This document shows positions 9,183 through 19,377 of a stretch of DNA of 64,000 bases, in pieces. A program made the translations under genes and the position numbers. The stretch is from Nymphalis io (taxonomy: Eukaryota; Arthropoda; Insecta; Lepidoptera; Nymphalidae). The stretch covers positions 6,944,001 to 7,008,000 of the forward strand of contig NC_065914.1 in assembly GCF_905147045.1 (NCBI RefSeq), written 5' to 3'. A model generated the notes under the pieces. It saw only the letters and a list, made by a program, of their open reading frames with translations, ran no database searches and was not told where the DNA came from. Each line of letters begins with the position of its first letter. The first letter of the stretch is position 1.

Positions 9183-10660
9183 GTAGAACGCTAGCCATCT
9201 GCCAGCATCAGGAAAGAAAGCCAAAGTGGCAAATAAGACTCGAAAGAAAATTAAAAGACTTAAGGAGTAAAATTGGAAGACTAACACAATACACGAACGG
9301 TAATAGAAATAGAAAATTAACAAAACATGTCAAAGCCATCCTTGAACAATATAAAATTCATTCCACACACGAAAACTTTAATACTTCTCTATTGTAATTT
9401 TTAGGCACACTTAAACAAAAACTCACAGTAACCAGTAGTCGTCTAGCCAGATATAACAAATGCACTCTTCGTAAAACACAAAATACTAAATTTATAAATA
9501 ATAAAAAAAAAATTACCGTGACCTAAAGAACATCAGTACTAATCAGGCGTCTACAAACTCAACTAATTCAGAAAATTCTGTCGATCCGGAAGTATTACGG
9601 AGTTACTGGGCAAACATTTGGGAAAACCCAGTAAGACATAACAATAATAATGAATGTATTAATAGCGAACAAAGTAGATATAAGGAAACACAGCAAATGG
9701 TATTTGAATTCATTTCATTAGACTTTTAACGAAGTTATTAGAAAATTGCATAACTGGAAAACGCCAGGTTCTGATAATATTCATAATTATTGGTATAAGA
9801 AATTTACATTCGTCCACCCATACTTATACAATGTCATTGATAGTTTTATTAAAAACCCAGAATCAATGCCTAATTATATAACAGCCGGAACAACATATAT
9901 GATAGAAACCAAAAGATAGATCCGATTATACCAATCCATCAAAATATAGACCTATAACCTGCTTACAGACAATATACAAAATCCTATCTTCATGTTTGAC
10001 TCATAAAATATATAATCATATTGAAAAAATAAAATTATGACAGAACAACAAAAAGGTTGCTGAAAATGTAGCCAAGGCTGTAAAGAACAATTGACAATTG
10101 ATTCAGTAGTATTGAAACAAATTCAAATTAAGAAAAAAGATTTACACCATGTACATAGATTACAAAAAAGCGTTTGATTCAATACCACATTCCTGGCTAG
10201 TAGAAGTACTAAACATTTACAAAATACATCCACAAATAATATCTTTTTTAACAAAATACGATGCTCAATTGGATTACTAGACTCAGAATTAATATAACGA
10301 AAGGGTTAATCGAAACCACACCTATAAAAATTCAACGAGGCATATTCCAGGGTGACGCTCTAAGCCCTCTTTGGTTCTGCCTTGCTCTCAACCCACACTA
10401 ATCTAAATCATTAAATACAATGCACGAAGGATACCAGTTACACATACCCACAGACAGACAAAATATTACAGTAAATCACTTATTTTATATGGATGACATA
10501 AAACTTTATATTACTACTCAAAAAGATTTAGAAATCATAACAAAAACTATTGAACGGTTTTCACAGGACATCTGTATGGAATTTGGTATAATAAATGTAA
10601 AATCAGTTCAATAAAAGCAGGTCAATTTGAAAGATACAGTTATTTAACAGAAAATGGCAC
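9183..10660 (+). pseudogene. Dong/R4 LINE reverse transcriptase, many frame breaks
   Basis: Recognisable blocks in three frames: RLERKIKRLRSKIGRL (near 9225), LKQKLTV-SSRLARYNKC (near 9410), NWKTPGSDNIHNYWYKKF (near 9755), SKYRPITCLQTIYKIL (near 9940), YIDYKKAFDSIPHSWL (near 10150), IQRGIFQGDALSPLWF (near 10330) and NHLFYMDDIKLY (near 10475). The last holds the catalytic Asp pair. These are the palm and finger motifs of R2-superfamily reverse transcriptases. The 64-codon frame at 10420-10614 is only one piece of this. The frame continues past 10660 to the CR1 insertion at 10829 (NLIKS) and resumes after 14396. Confidence 0.8.
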
Positions 10661-10859
10661 ATAAATCGATCCATTAGATGAAAATGAAACTTACAAATAC
10701 TTAGGCTATGATCAATCAAAGCAAATTTTACAAAAGGAAACAAAAATAAAAGTTACGCAAGAATTTAGGCATAGAATAAACTCTGTATTAAAATCTAATT
10801 TAAATTCAAGAAATTTAATAAAATCCATTTATCCGTGCAGTGACGGAGAAAGAATACAT

Positions 10860-11440
10860 TTCACTGCCCCTCTCTTTCCCATGGGTGTCGTAAGAGGCGA
10901 CTAAGGGATATCTGAGCGACCATCTGCTCATCTGGTGGTAGGATGCTAACATCCGCCTGGCTTGTTACCACCGTACGCATGGTGAAAAACTCGTGAAGTG
11001 GCTTGCAGCCGCGTTTCGAGGTCAGCCAGCGTACAGCCAGTGCCCGAGCGAGTATTGCCGCGATGGTTGTTGGTCCAGTGGAGACGGCTATTGAACCAAT
11101 GCCGGGGGAAACTGTATTAACCTGCTGGACAATAAGACCTGAAGAAACGGCTGTTCCGCTGGCCGCCTGTGGCATAGTACAGGGGCCCGAGCGTGCCTAA
11201 CCAGCTCGCGAGGCTGCCCCACCAGGCCACGCATAATCTCGGGGTGGACCGTCGTGCCGGTTGGTGACCGGAAGGTGGGGTCCCGGCGGCCACTTCCGGG
11301 GGGGGGTTCGGGGGCCCTTCCGTCCGGCGGATCAGTATATTTTCCCTTTTGGCAACCATTTGGGGAAACACGCCTCCATACTTTGCCCAACCCTATCATG
11401 GCAACACATCACTCGCTTCACGTCTCTTTTCCTTATTTTC
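10860..11440 (+). other. 5' untranslated / ORF1-region of the CR1-like LINE
   Basis: GC-rich, with a G run (11300-11309) and short overlapping frames on both strands, none with recognised gag-like motifs. The same sequence recurs at 61705-62270 with small indels that do not preserve any one frame, arguing that it is untranslated or a dead ORF1. Confidence 0.5.
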
Positions 11441-11443
11441 CGA

Positions 11444-13546
11444 AATGGTAGCGCAACTAAGAAATAACGGTCGTTCAGCGGTGCACACCCCCACCATACC
11501 CCTCCTGTTTGAGGTCGAGTTCTCTAACATCCGAGGATTCACCACCATCTCGAGACAGCACGGCCAGCAATGTTGTTTCTCACGGAGACGCAAATACTCC
11601 GCCCTGCCGACACCAGCTACCTTAACTATCCCGGCTACATGCTTGAAGAATTGTTGAATTGTTGTCACCGATTGCGCTGCTTGTAGGACCCCTCCTTCTC
11701 CATGTTGGTGGTACGTGTGGACCTGGTTCGTCAGAGTCGAGTCTACGTGTGCCTCTACAGATCCCACAGTGGTGACTTGGAGACAAGCCGATTATTTGAC
11801 CATCTTAGTCGGGTGGCAGATGCTGCGCAAGAGCAGTTTCCTAACGCGGAATTGGTGTTTTTAGGGGATTTTAATGCTCACCATGAATCATGGTTGAAAT
11901 CCCTCAAAACTGACCATGCTGGAAGAACTGCTCATGCTTTTGCTCTCACACACGACTTGACTCAACTGGTTGATCAGCCCACCAGGATCCCAGACATTGA
12001 CGGGCAAGCGCCTTCTCTACTGGATCTTCTGCTGACTTCTCACCCGGTGGAATATCAGGTTATGGTTCAAGCTCCACTTGGTTCTTCGGATCACGGCCTT
12101 ATATCTACCAAAGTGCCACAGGCCAAGCTGCTGCCATCAGCGGTATGCAAACGTCGCGTTTGGCACTATAAGTCGGCAGATTGGGACGGTATGCGCGACT
12201 ACTATGCGTCAGTCCCTTGGAAGGAACGTTGTTTCAGTGGGAATGACCCGACAGCTAGTGCCGCTGCTGTTGCTGATGAGATCATGTTAGGAATGGAATA
12301 CTACATTCCTAGCTCAAATCTCATCAGTAGGGGTATGCGTAACCGTTGGTTCACTCGTGAATGTGCCGACGCTGTATCATCTAAGCAGATGGCATATCGC
12401 GCGTGGATCAACGGCTGCGTTAGCGGGGCATCTAACATTGACTCACTGAAAGCAAACTACAATAAAAATTCCAAGTCCTGTAGGAAGGCATACACGAGAG
12501 CGGATGCACAGCGCATTGTACAGATTGGTCATGACCTTATTTCGCATCCTAGGGGCTCCCGTAGCTTCTGGCGTCTGACCAAGTCTGTGCAAAACAATTT
12601 CTGCCAACCTTCTCCGCCACCGCTCAGAAATCCGGACGGATCGCTAGCTCACAGTCCGCAGGAGAAAGCCGATCTCCTAGCTAAACTCTTTGCCGACAAC
12701 TCCGTGATCGATGATTGTAGTGTGCTGCCACCTACAATACCTTCATGTGGCCATACGATGCCTGACATCAAAATCAGGCAACGTGATGTGCGTGCGGAGC
12801 TGCAATCACTTGATGTACGGAAAGCTAGCGGTCCCGATGGAATACCAGCCATAGTGCTGAAGAAGTGCACGGCGGAGCTGTCTCCTGTGTTAACGCGCCT
12901 GTTCCAACTTTCTCTCTCTTTGGGATGTGTGCCGGAGGCTTGGAGAAGAGCTAATGTGCAAGCGGTTCCCAAAAAAGGGGATCGGTCTGACCCGGCAAAT
13001 TATCGACCTATAGCTATCACCTCAGTACTTTGTAAGGTGATGGAACGGATTCTAAACAACCAACTGGTCCATTACCTAGAAGATCACTGTCTAATTAATG
13101 ATCGTCAGTACGGGTTTCGACCAAAACGGTCCACAGGTGATCTCCTAGCGTACGTAACACACCTCTGGGGTAAAGCTATCGACAAGCACGGAGAATCGTT
13201 GGCTGTCAGCCTCGATATCTCCAAGGCTTTCGACAGGGTCTGGCACAGAAGTCTTCTTTCCAAGCTACTGGCATATGGTCTGCCTGCTCATCTATGCACC
13301 TGGATTGCCAGCTTCCTACACAAGCGTAGCCTACGTGTTTTAGTAGATGGTTGCGCTTCACAATTCTATGTAGTGAATGCTGGGGTCCCCCAGGGATCCG
13401 TGCTATCTCCCACACTCTTTCTTTTGCATATCAATGATATGCTCTCTCTTGGGAACATACATTGCTATGCAGATGATAGTACTGTGCATGGTGGATATAA
13501 GAGGAGAGGCGGGAGAATCTTGTCATTGAACTCGATAGGACGTTAG
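11444..13546 (+). pseudogene. CR1/Zenon-like LINE ORF2: endonuclease and reverse transcriptase, frameshifted
   Basis: Start region: MVAQLRNNGRSAVHTPTIP at 11444, homologous to the start at 62270. A net 22-bp deletion near 11540 and about 45 bp near 11650 remove the N-terminal endonuclease block (RGLHANLNAV, LTETQ in the other copy). From 11702 the frame is open for 614 codons. Endonuclease: VFLGDFNAHHESWL (around residue 52) and LGSSDHGLIS (around 126). Reverse transcriptase: RKASGPDGIP, NYRPIAITSVLCKVME, LDISKAFDRVWH, NAGVPQGSVLSPTLF and HCYADDST (catalytic Asp pair near residue 595). A net 31-bp deletion at about 13500 shifts the frame and causes the stop at 13546. Confidence 0.88.
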
Positions 13547-14280
13547 AGCTCATCGCCAAATGGGGTTCTGGTAATCTTGTTGAGTTTAATGCCAAGAAAA
13601 CACAGGTATGCGCTCTCACAGCGAAAAAGTCACCATTTTCCCCTCTTCCCTCCCTCTGTGGCACACCGCTAATGATACAAAGCAAAATCGCCATGCTGGG
13701 GATGGACGTTCGCTGCGACCTTAGTCCAAGGGATTACATCGAGGCTATTATAAAAACAGCTTCACGGAAACTCGGAGTTCTGAACAAGGTGCGGCGTTTT
13801 TTCACGCCACAACAACTGTGCCTGTTATACAAAACACAGGTACGGTCTTGCGTTGAATATTGCTCGCACCTTTGGGATGGCTCCGCTAAGTACCTACTGG
13901 AGGCCTTGGACCGGTTGCAGCGACGTGCAGTTCGCATTATTGGTGACGTAAAGGTCACAAACACCCTTGAACCTTTACAATTGCGTCGCGAGATAGCAGC
14001 ACTGAGCGCTTTCATCACGGCGAGTGCTCTGAGGAATTATTCTCTCTAATTCCTGCTTCCCCCTTCCTTCTTAAGTCCACGCGAGCTGGTTCTCGATGTC
14101 ACCGCCTAACTGTGACATCAATTCCATCGCGCACAAAGAAATTTGGCAACTCCTTTCTTTGTCGCACTACCAAAAAATGGAATTCCTTACCAGCTCACGT
14201 GTTCCCCTCCTCTTACAACCCGGGTTCCTTCAAACGAGGCGTGAAGAGGCATCTTGCGGGCCGGCAAGGCGGGGACGGCT
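13507..14280 (+). pseudogene. CR1/Zenon-like LINE ORF2, C-terminal thumb region after the frameshift
   Basis: Continues ORF2 in another frame: RRENLVIELDRTLELIAKWG, FNAKKTQVCALTAKKS, FTPQQLCLLYKTQVRSCVEY and DRLQRRAVRIIGD. A 10-bp deletion at about 14011 relative to the 19.4-kb copy shifts the frame again, giving a stop at 14049. The natural terminus, RHLAGRQGGDG and a TAG, is at about 14280. Same product as the preceding entry. Confidence 0.85.
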
Positions 14281-14362
14281 AGTACAGAACATTCTTCCCG
14301 ACTGTACTGGCCGTCGTCGCGTTTGGACTCTACTACCACTTACCATCAGGTGGAGTAGAGTC
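14281..14362 (+). other. Two consecutive stem-loops at the 3' end of the CR1-like LINE
   Basis: Stem 1: AGTACAG (14281-14287) pairs with CTGTACT (near 14302-14308). In the 19.4-kb and 32.2-kb copies one pair changes to G-U (AGTGCAG), keeping the stem. Stem 2: GACTCTACTACCAC (14326-14339) pairs with GTGGAGTAGAGTC (14350-14362) around a 10-nt loop with one bulge. CR1/L2-type reverse transcriptases are thought to recognise 3' RNA structure, so this is the likely binding site. The role is inferred. Confidence 0.6.
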
Positions 14363-14395
14363 ATTTGCCATCCCGGCGCACATAAAAAAAAAAAA

Positions 14396-15250
14396 CAACA
14401 ACTACGCCATAGCCACATTGATATATTCGTTTGGTATCAGTAATTGGACAAAATCTGATTTAAAGAAACTGCAACGTACAATAAACACTACAATGACAAA
14501 GCATAGAAAACACCATCCCCGCTCGTGTATTCAACGCACAACACTTCCTAGAAAGGATGGAGGAAGAGGCCTTATTGATATTGTCAATTTTCATAATAAG
14601 CAAATAGCCACATTGCGAGAATTTTTCCACCATAAAGCTACATCATCAACTTTACATAAAGCTATAGTAGAAAACGATAACAAATTCACACTATTAAACT
14701 TAAAAGACACTAGAATACAGAGAAATGAAACTTTAACAGACAAACAAACAAAAATAATCGATTGGACACGAAAGTCACTACATGGAAGACACTATCAGGA
14801 TTTGAGCCAACCCAACGTCGACAAACTTGCGTCGAACGAATGGCTCAGTCGTGGTGTGCTCTTCCCTGAGACATAAGGCTTTATTATAGCAATACAAGAT
14901 CAGGTTATTGAGACACGCAACTATCAAAAATATATAATAAAAAATTCCACCTTACCGACGGACATGTGTAATCGATGCAATAGCTCGTCTGAAACCATAC
15001 AACATATTACTGGTGCATGCAAAACAATAGTTCAAACTGACTACAAGCATAGACACGAACAGGTTGCCTATATAATACATCAAAAACTAGCTTTAAAATT
15101 TAAATTTATAGCCCCTCAGAATCGTACAGCTGATTATAAATATAATCCTCAAGCAGTTTTAGAAAACCAAACCTTATCAGACCATATTTCGACAGAGCTA
15201 TCTTAACCGATAGAACAATACCTTACAATAGACCGGATAAAACTAAATAA
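14396..15250 (+). pseudogene. Dong/R4 LINE protein, C-terminal part: zinc knuckle and restriction-like endonuclease
   Basis: Resumes the Dong frame with NNYAIATLIYSFGISNWT, PRKDGGRGLIDI and LHGRHYQDLSQ. A stop at 14874 follows LFPET. From 14964 MCNRCNSSSETIQHITGAC fits CX2CX8HX4C exactly. Then TDRTIPYNRPD (15203-15238) is followed, one frame over, by NKTGYIIDIAIP. RPD and the later D are the catalytic residues of the PD-(D/E)XK endonuclease found only in R2-superfamily LINEs. One stop and one frameshift separate the pieces, so no nuclease can be made. Confidence 0.85.
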
Positions 15251-15658
15251 AACTGGATACATAATAGATATTGCTATACCAAAACTCATAATATATAAAA
15301 CACTTTTTCTGAAAAATTAGCAAAATACACAGAATCAAAAGATGAAATAACCAGAAATTGGAATCTACCAAAAGTTACTATAGTACCGATAGTTATTTCT
15401 ACTACAGGCGTTATCCCACAGCAACTTCACCAGTCACTTAAAGCTCTTGATTTACCTCCACATACGTTTATTCAATTACAAAAAGCTGCAATATTGAACG
15501 CGTGTAGGATAGTAAGAAAATTTATGCAGTCAGACAAAGATCACATTACATTGCCAAACATACAGATTATTTAAAAATTTCAATTAGGGCCCAGATGATG
15601 TTCACTTGACTTTGGTCCGTGATCATTAATTAAACAACAAAATAATAATGATAATAAT
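15250..15658 (+). other. Dong/R4 LINE 3' terminal region and TAA tail
   Basis: Broken coding remnants continue to about 15575. The untranslated end then reads TTTGGTCCGTGATCATTAAT, followed by TAA/GATAA repeats at 15641-15658. The TAA-rich end mirrors the 5' junction at 6118-6136. Confidence 0.65.
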
Positions 15659-15791
15659 ATAAGTATGTATTTACAAAAGAAAAGTAGTATATGTAGTATA
15701 TCAGTTGTCTGGTTTCTATAGTACGAGCTCTGCTTAGCTTGGGATCAGATGGCCGCGTGTGAATAACGTCCCAGGATATTATTATTATCAT
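15659..15791 (+). mobile_element. SINE family C, 3' half, abutting the Dong tail
   Basis: ATAAGTATGTATTTACAAAAG through TTGGGATCAGATGGCCG to a (ATT)n end. The tRNA-like half is missing, so this is either a 5'-truncated insertion or was joined at the TAA repeats. Confidence 0.8.
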
Positions 15792-16499
15792 CCATACCCT
15801 CCAACTTACATTATGTTATGGTGAAAGTAAAGTTTGCGCTTAAAAATTGAAAATATGTTTGCTCAGGAGTGTGACTGTTACTTTTCCTTAAGACACATCT
15901 AACCTAAAAACTAATGAGGGGCTAGCAAACCTTATTTTGTAAAAAGACCATTCAAAAGTATTATCGCAATAACTTGTTTGCTAGGTTTTTTTAATCTTTT
16001 CTAATATGGCAATATGGTAGACAATATTCGCCATATTTCAGGCGCCATATATAAAAATCATGTTTGTCTACGTCATCATAAGTCTATGGCACTATGCAAT
16101 TAATAAATTAAACTCTCTGAAATATTACCCTGCTTATTATAATAAATCATAAAAATTCCATTCTAAATTCTACAACAAGGAACGTCCGATTTGAGTATAG
16201 CCAGTAGAATACTAATTCATTTGAATATTTAAACATTAAACTATTATACGCTCTATACCAAGGCCTTTAAAGGCGATATTCGTGTGACGTATGATGAGGT
16301 TACCCTAATAAGTATTTTAAGAAAATTGGTCATAAATTGATCTTGCCCTTCTAGACGAACGCGTATGGACTCCATAATTTTGGTGATTATTTGGTTTCTT
16401 TTACAGACAATTATATATAGTACTTAGGATAATGAAATATGTTTTACTTGTATTGCGTTAACGAAACAATGTGTTATACTTATGTAAATGATAATAATA
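15792..16499. other. AT-rich stretch, nothing recognised
   Basis: No frame above 60 codons with motifs, and no match to the repeat families named here. Confidence 0.45.
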
Positions 16500-16680
16500 C
16501 TTTACTTTACTTTTTATACTTTATTGTAATATAATTGTAAGAGATAAGTACAAAACATGGATACAGCCTAAATCAAATTATAATATAATTATGGCGACCT
16601 TATCGCTACAATAGCGATCTCCTCCAGGCAACCAACGGTGTAAGTAATAACTGATAGGATACGAGGTAGGTGGTGCTGTA
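16500..16680 (-). mobile_element. 3' end of a LINE-like retroposon (family I)
   Basis: On the minus strand: CCTGGAGGAGATCGCTATTG, AGCGATAAGGTCGCC, TTTTGTACTT and CAATAAAGTATAAA. I recognise this motif series (GCGATAAGGCCGCC...TTGTAC...AATAAA) as a common lepidopteran retroposon 3' end. No coding part is present. Confidence 0.5.
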
Positions 16681-16968
16681 ATAATATAATGTAATTAAAA
16701 CAAACTAATAAATAAATGTAAATATAAAATACACATAATATATTTCAATAAATAAATTATATTATCACTACATATAAAATTACAAGTATATAATATAAAT
16801 ACATACTATATATAGTAACAACGAATAAAACGATAAGTCCTCAAACATAACAACAAAGAAAAATGAAAAAAAATGAAAATTATAAAAAATACTAAAATAA
16901 AAGAAATTATTGGCGATAAGGCATTGGAGACAAAAAGTGATATAATATAAAATATTCGTATTATATAA
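16681..16968. other. Very AT-rich stretch
   Basis: Low-complexity A/T sequence. A minus 84-codon frame (16806-17060) is hydrophobic by composition and runs into the family D SINE. Not called a gene. Confidence 0.45.
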
Positions 16969-17305
16969 GGTCCTCCAGACTGATTTCGGCCGCGGGGGCC
17001 AATCTCAAGAGAGATAACTGTGCTGGATATATTATAGTACATAAGTGTGTGCGCAAACACAGGTACACTCTCTATTCCCTAGCTCTCGTAATCCGATGGG
17101 ACGGCAATTCGACACGATCGGAAAGAGTTCAGGCGCAGGACCAACGGCTTTACGTGCTTTCCAAGGCACGAGAGTGTACACACTTCCAACTTCCAGACCC
17201 TGTGCTGTTACTGAGAGTTTTCTGTCAGAAAAACTGAATAACTTTTTATTTGCACGACCTGGGAATTGAACTCCGGTTCAGCGACCTTATATCTAGCCAT
17301 TATGC
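16969..17305 (-). mobile_element. SINE family D, full-length copy
   Basis: Left end GGTCCTCCAGACTGATTTCG, then GTGTGCGCAAACACAGGTAC, AATCCGATGGGACGGCAATT and GGAAAGAGTTCAGGCGCAGG, then the tRNA-like head (GGGAATTGAACTCCGGTTCAG) in minus orientation. Short plus frames across it are spurious. Confidence 0.8.
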
Positions 17306-17880
17306 CAACGCAAGGCAGTCAATCCTGGCCATATACAAAGGATACAATTGAAAGTATTAGTGTAACATTCACCCGTAATCATGACATTGCATCTTATAGA
17401 GGTCATTTTCTAAACCCTGACGACCTTTTAATGTTATTTAAGGTTCCGTAAATGTAATTTTAGTTAAGGTATGTTATCAGGTTTCAGAACTGGAAGCCTC
17501 CATCTCATCTTTTTTACTTCGAAAATAATTTTTAAATGGATAAGATATTGAATAATTATTCATTTATTAGATTTACTTGGTAGGGCTTTGTGCTCTCAAC
17601 ATTTTTTACCGTTAAATAAATACTAAGTATTTTTGTGTTCCGGTTGAAAGCGAGATCAAACAAAAGTACTCTCAATATCAAACAGAGGTCGAATAACATT
17701 AGGTATCCCCGTACAATATTATGTCGAGATCAAATCAGTTTCTGAAGTTTATCCACATCACCCAAAAGTTGGTAAATTGTTGGTGATAGTTACAAAATAT
17801 TTCCAGTACTTTGGCAAGTATTATATGTATTTTTGGGCTAAATATTGTTTATATTGTTAGAGGAGTATTGTTTTATAGTA
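17306..17880. other. AT-rich stretch with a degraded family B head
   Basis: GGTAGGGCTTTGTGCTCTCAAC (17580-17601), then CCGTTAAATAAATACTAAGTATTTTTGTGTTCCGGTTGAAAG, resembles the family B 5' third on the plus strand with deletions. Otherwise nothing. Confidence 0.4.
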
Positions 17881-18146
17881 TAGATAGGAGGACGAGCATA
17901 GGGGCCACCTGATGGTAAGTGGTCAATAACGCAATGAAGAAGAAATGTCAACCATCGATTACATATCCAATGCGCCACCAACCTTGGGAACTAAGATTTT
18001 ATGTCCCTTGTGCCTGTAATTACACTGGCTCACTCACCCTTCAAACCAGAACACAACAATATCAAGTACTGCTGTTTTGCGGTAGAATATCTGATGAGTG
18101 GGTGGTACCTACCCAGACGAGCTTGCACAAAGCCTTACCACCATTA
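17881..18146 (-). mobile_element. SINE family B copy, partner 1 of a tandem pair
   Basis: TAGGAGGACGAGCATAGG, GGCCACCTGATGGTAAGTGG, ACCAACCTTGGGAACTAAG and GGGTGGTACCTACCCAGACG in family order. The block after GTAAGTGGTCA is shortened. It is followed directly by a second, older copy. Confidence 0.85.
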
Positions 18147-18345
18147 CATTGGTGTTAAAGGGAATATTAACCGCTCCTTAGATCGCCAAAGCGCCACAAG
18201 CCTTTGGTACTGAGATATTATGTCCTTTGTACCGTAGTTATACTAACTCATATAAATTGGATCAGAAAACAACATTGCTATTGTAGAATATGTAATGATT
18301 GATTGGTACCTACCCAGATATGTTTGCACAAAACCACCGAGTAAA
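18147..18345 (-). mobile_element. SINE family B, degraded copy, partner 2 of a tandem pair
   Basis: TTAACCGCTCCTTAGATCGCC, GCGCCACAAGCCTTTGG, TATGTCCTTTGTACCGTAG and GGTACCTACCCAGATATG follow the family order with many substitutions. The polyT end is absent, as if the upper copy had inserted into it. Confidence 0.65.
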
Positions 18346-19377
18346 AAGATTGAAGCCAAAAGCGGAAACTAGTTACTTGATAAATGAATACATTATAATT
18401 TTAAGGCGTTTAAATTATATAATTAAGGACGAGAAAATTTCAAAGTTACAAGTCAATACGAGATATGATTATTTCAAACAATTATCATGTTTTCAAAATA
18501 TTATATCTTACTATGAATGGCTTTTCACGTAATCCAAAAGTTTCTTTACTGTGAAACTTAGTTTGAGTTGAATACCGTCGTGTAAGTTGCCACAAATTTC
18601 GAGGGTGGGACTAAGGGCCTTGCAGAGGGTCGATCGACCCGGGTGCCTTTACACGATTTACAATACTGGAACGAGTAATAAAACAATATTTTTAAAAACG
18701 TTTGCGAACTAAGCTCAGTCATTAAATAAATGTGTATTGTAGTTTTTTTTTTTATAAAAATGTGATCCTTTTTTTATATTTGTAGACACGCTGATGAATA
18801 TATGAGTACTGGTTCTTGGTGGTCAACGCCACTCAGATTGGGAATTTAAGAAGTAAAAGCAGTCCCTTTCTCGTAAATGCTTCAACAACTTCAGATACAT
18901 TGTGTACTGAAATTGGCATTCAACCTGTGCTGTACGTTTCCTACACTGAAATGAACATAAACTAACCATTTGGAAATGAACCTGCGATATTCGGTTAACA
19001 GTCGCATTGTCTATTTATCTCCCTCTTAATCGACATTTTTTTAATGTTAATTTGTACATATTTCGAATTATTATTCTATAGCATTGGCAATTAAAATCTT
19101 ATAAAAATTACTAATCAATTTTTGAATTATGTAATATACATATGGTTCCAAAATTAAATTTCTATTTTTAGAAAAAAAAAATATTTTAATGTGCACGTTA
19201 TGAAAGTGTCATGTTTTTTTATACATGTACATGACATGCGATTCAGCAATTTTAGACGTGATACAGCTTACTAATGCCCCACGAATAAAAAGATTGAATA
19301 CCACTGGTCTTTAATGGATATATGGGTAAGTCCCACATACCCCACTTCACGGGGAGAACACGTATCTCCCGTGTGAA
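18346..19377. other. AT-rich stretch, nothing assigned
   Basis: A 14-bp perfect palindrome GGGTCGATCGACCC sits at 18627-18640 in a small GC-rich island (18600-18650). Homopolymer A/T runs lie near 18747 and 19172. No gene seen. Confidence 0.45.

Larger units (their letters stand above)
10829..14395 (+). mobile_element. Near full-length CR1/Zenon-like LINE, copy 1
   Basis: The 5' end (TTTATCCGTGCAGTGACGG) matches the 5' end of the second long copy at 61672. The 3' end is a 12-A tail at 14384-14395. It cleaves the Dong frame between AAATCCAT and CAACAACTACGCC; rejoined, the codons read K-S-I-N-N-Y-A-I. No clear target duplication. It is GC-rich against an AT-rich background. Apurinic endonuclease and reverse transcriptase regions are present but broken by small deletions relative to other copies (around 11540, 11650, 13500 and 14010). 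The clade name is tentative. Confidence 0.85.
6137..15640 (+). mobile_element. Decayed Dong/R4-clade LINE split by three later LINE insertions
   Basis: After removing the insertions at 7034-8426, 8575-8746 and 10829-14395, about 4.4 kb remains in collinear order. It holds a C2HC-type zinc finger (6316 on), two copies of an ADQRRAI-type motif, the KSSRKLALIVNYF / IIYCAAWTAA region, reverse transcriptase blocks (YKKAFDSIP, GIFQGDALSPLWF, YMDDIKLY), a CX2CX8HX4C knuckle and an RPD...D endonuclease signature. This gene order defines the R2 superfamily with a restriction-like endonuclease. TAA-rich sequence at both junctions points to Dong. The frame is broken many times, so it is inactive. The 5' end carries CCCCCCA/TGGGGGG arms (6137-6171). 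Confidence 0.85.

Noticed and set aside
10861..11399. Several 80-100 codon frames on both strands in the LINE 5' region (also at 61.7-62.4 kb)
   Set aside because: They come from GC-rich sequence with few stops. No frame is consistently preserved between the two copies and none has a motif.
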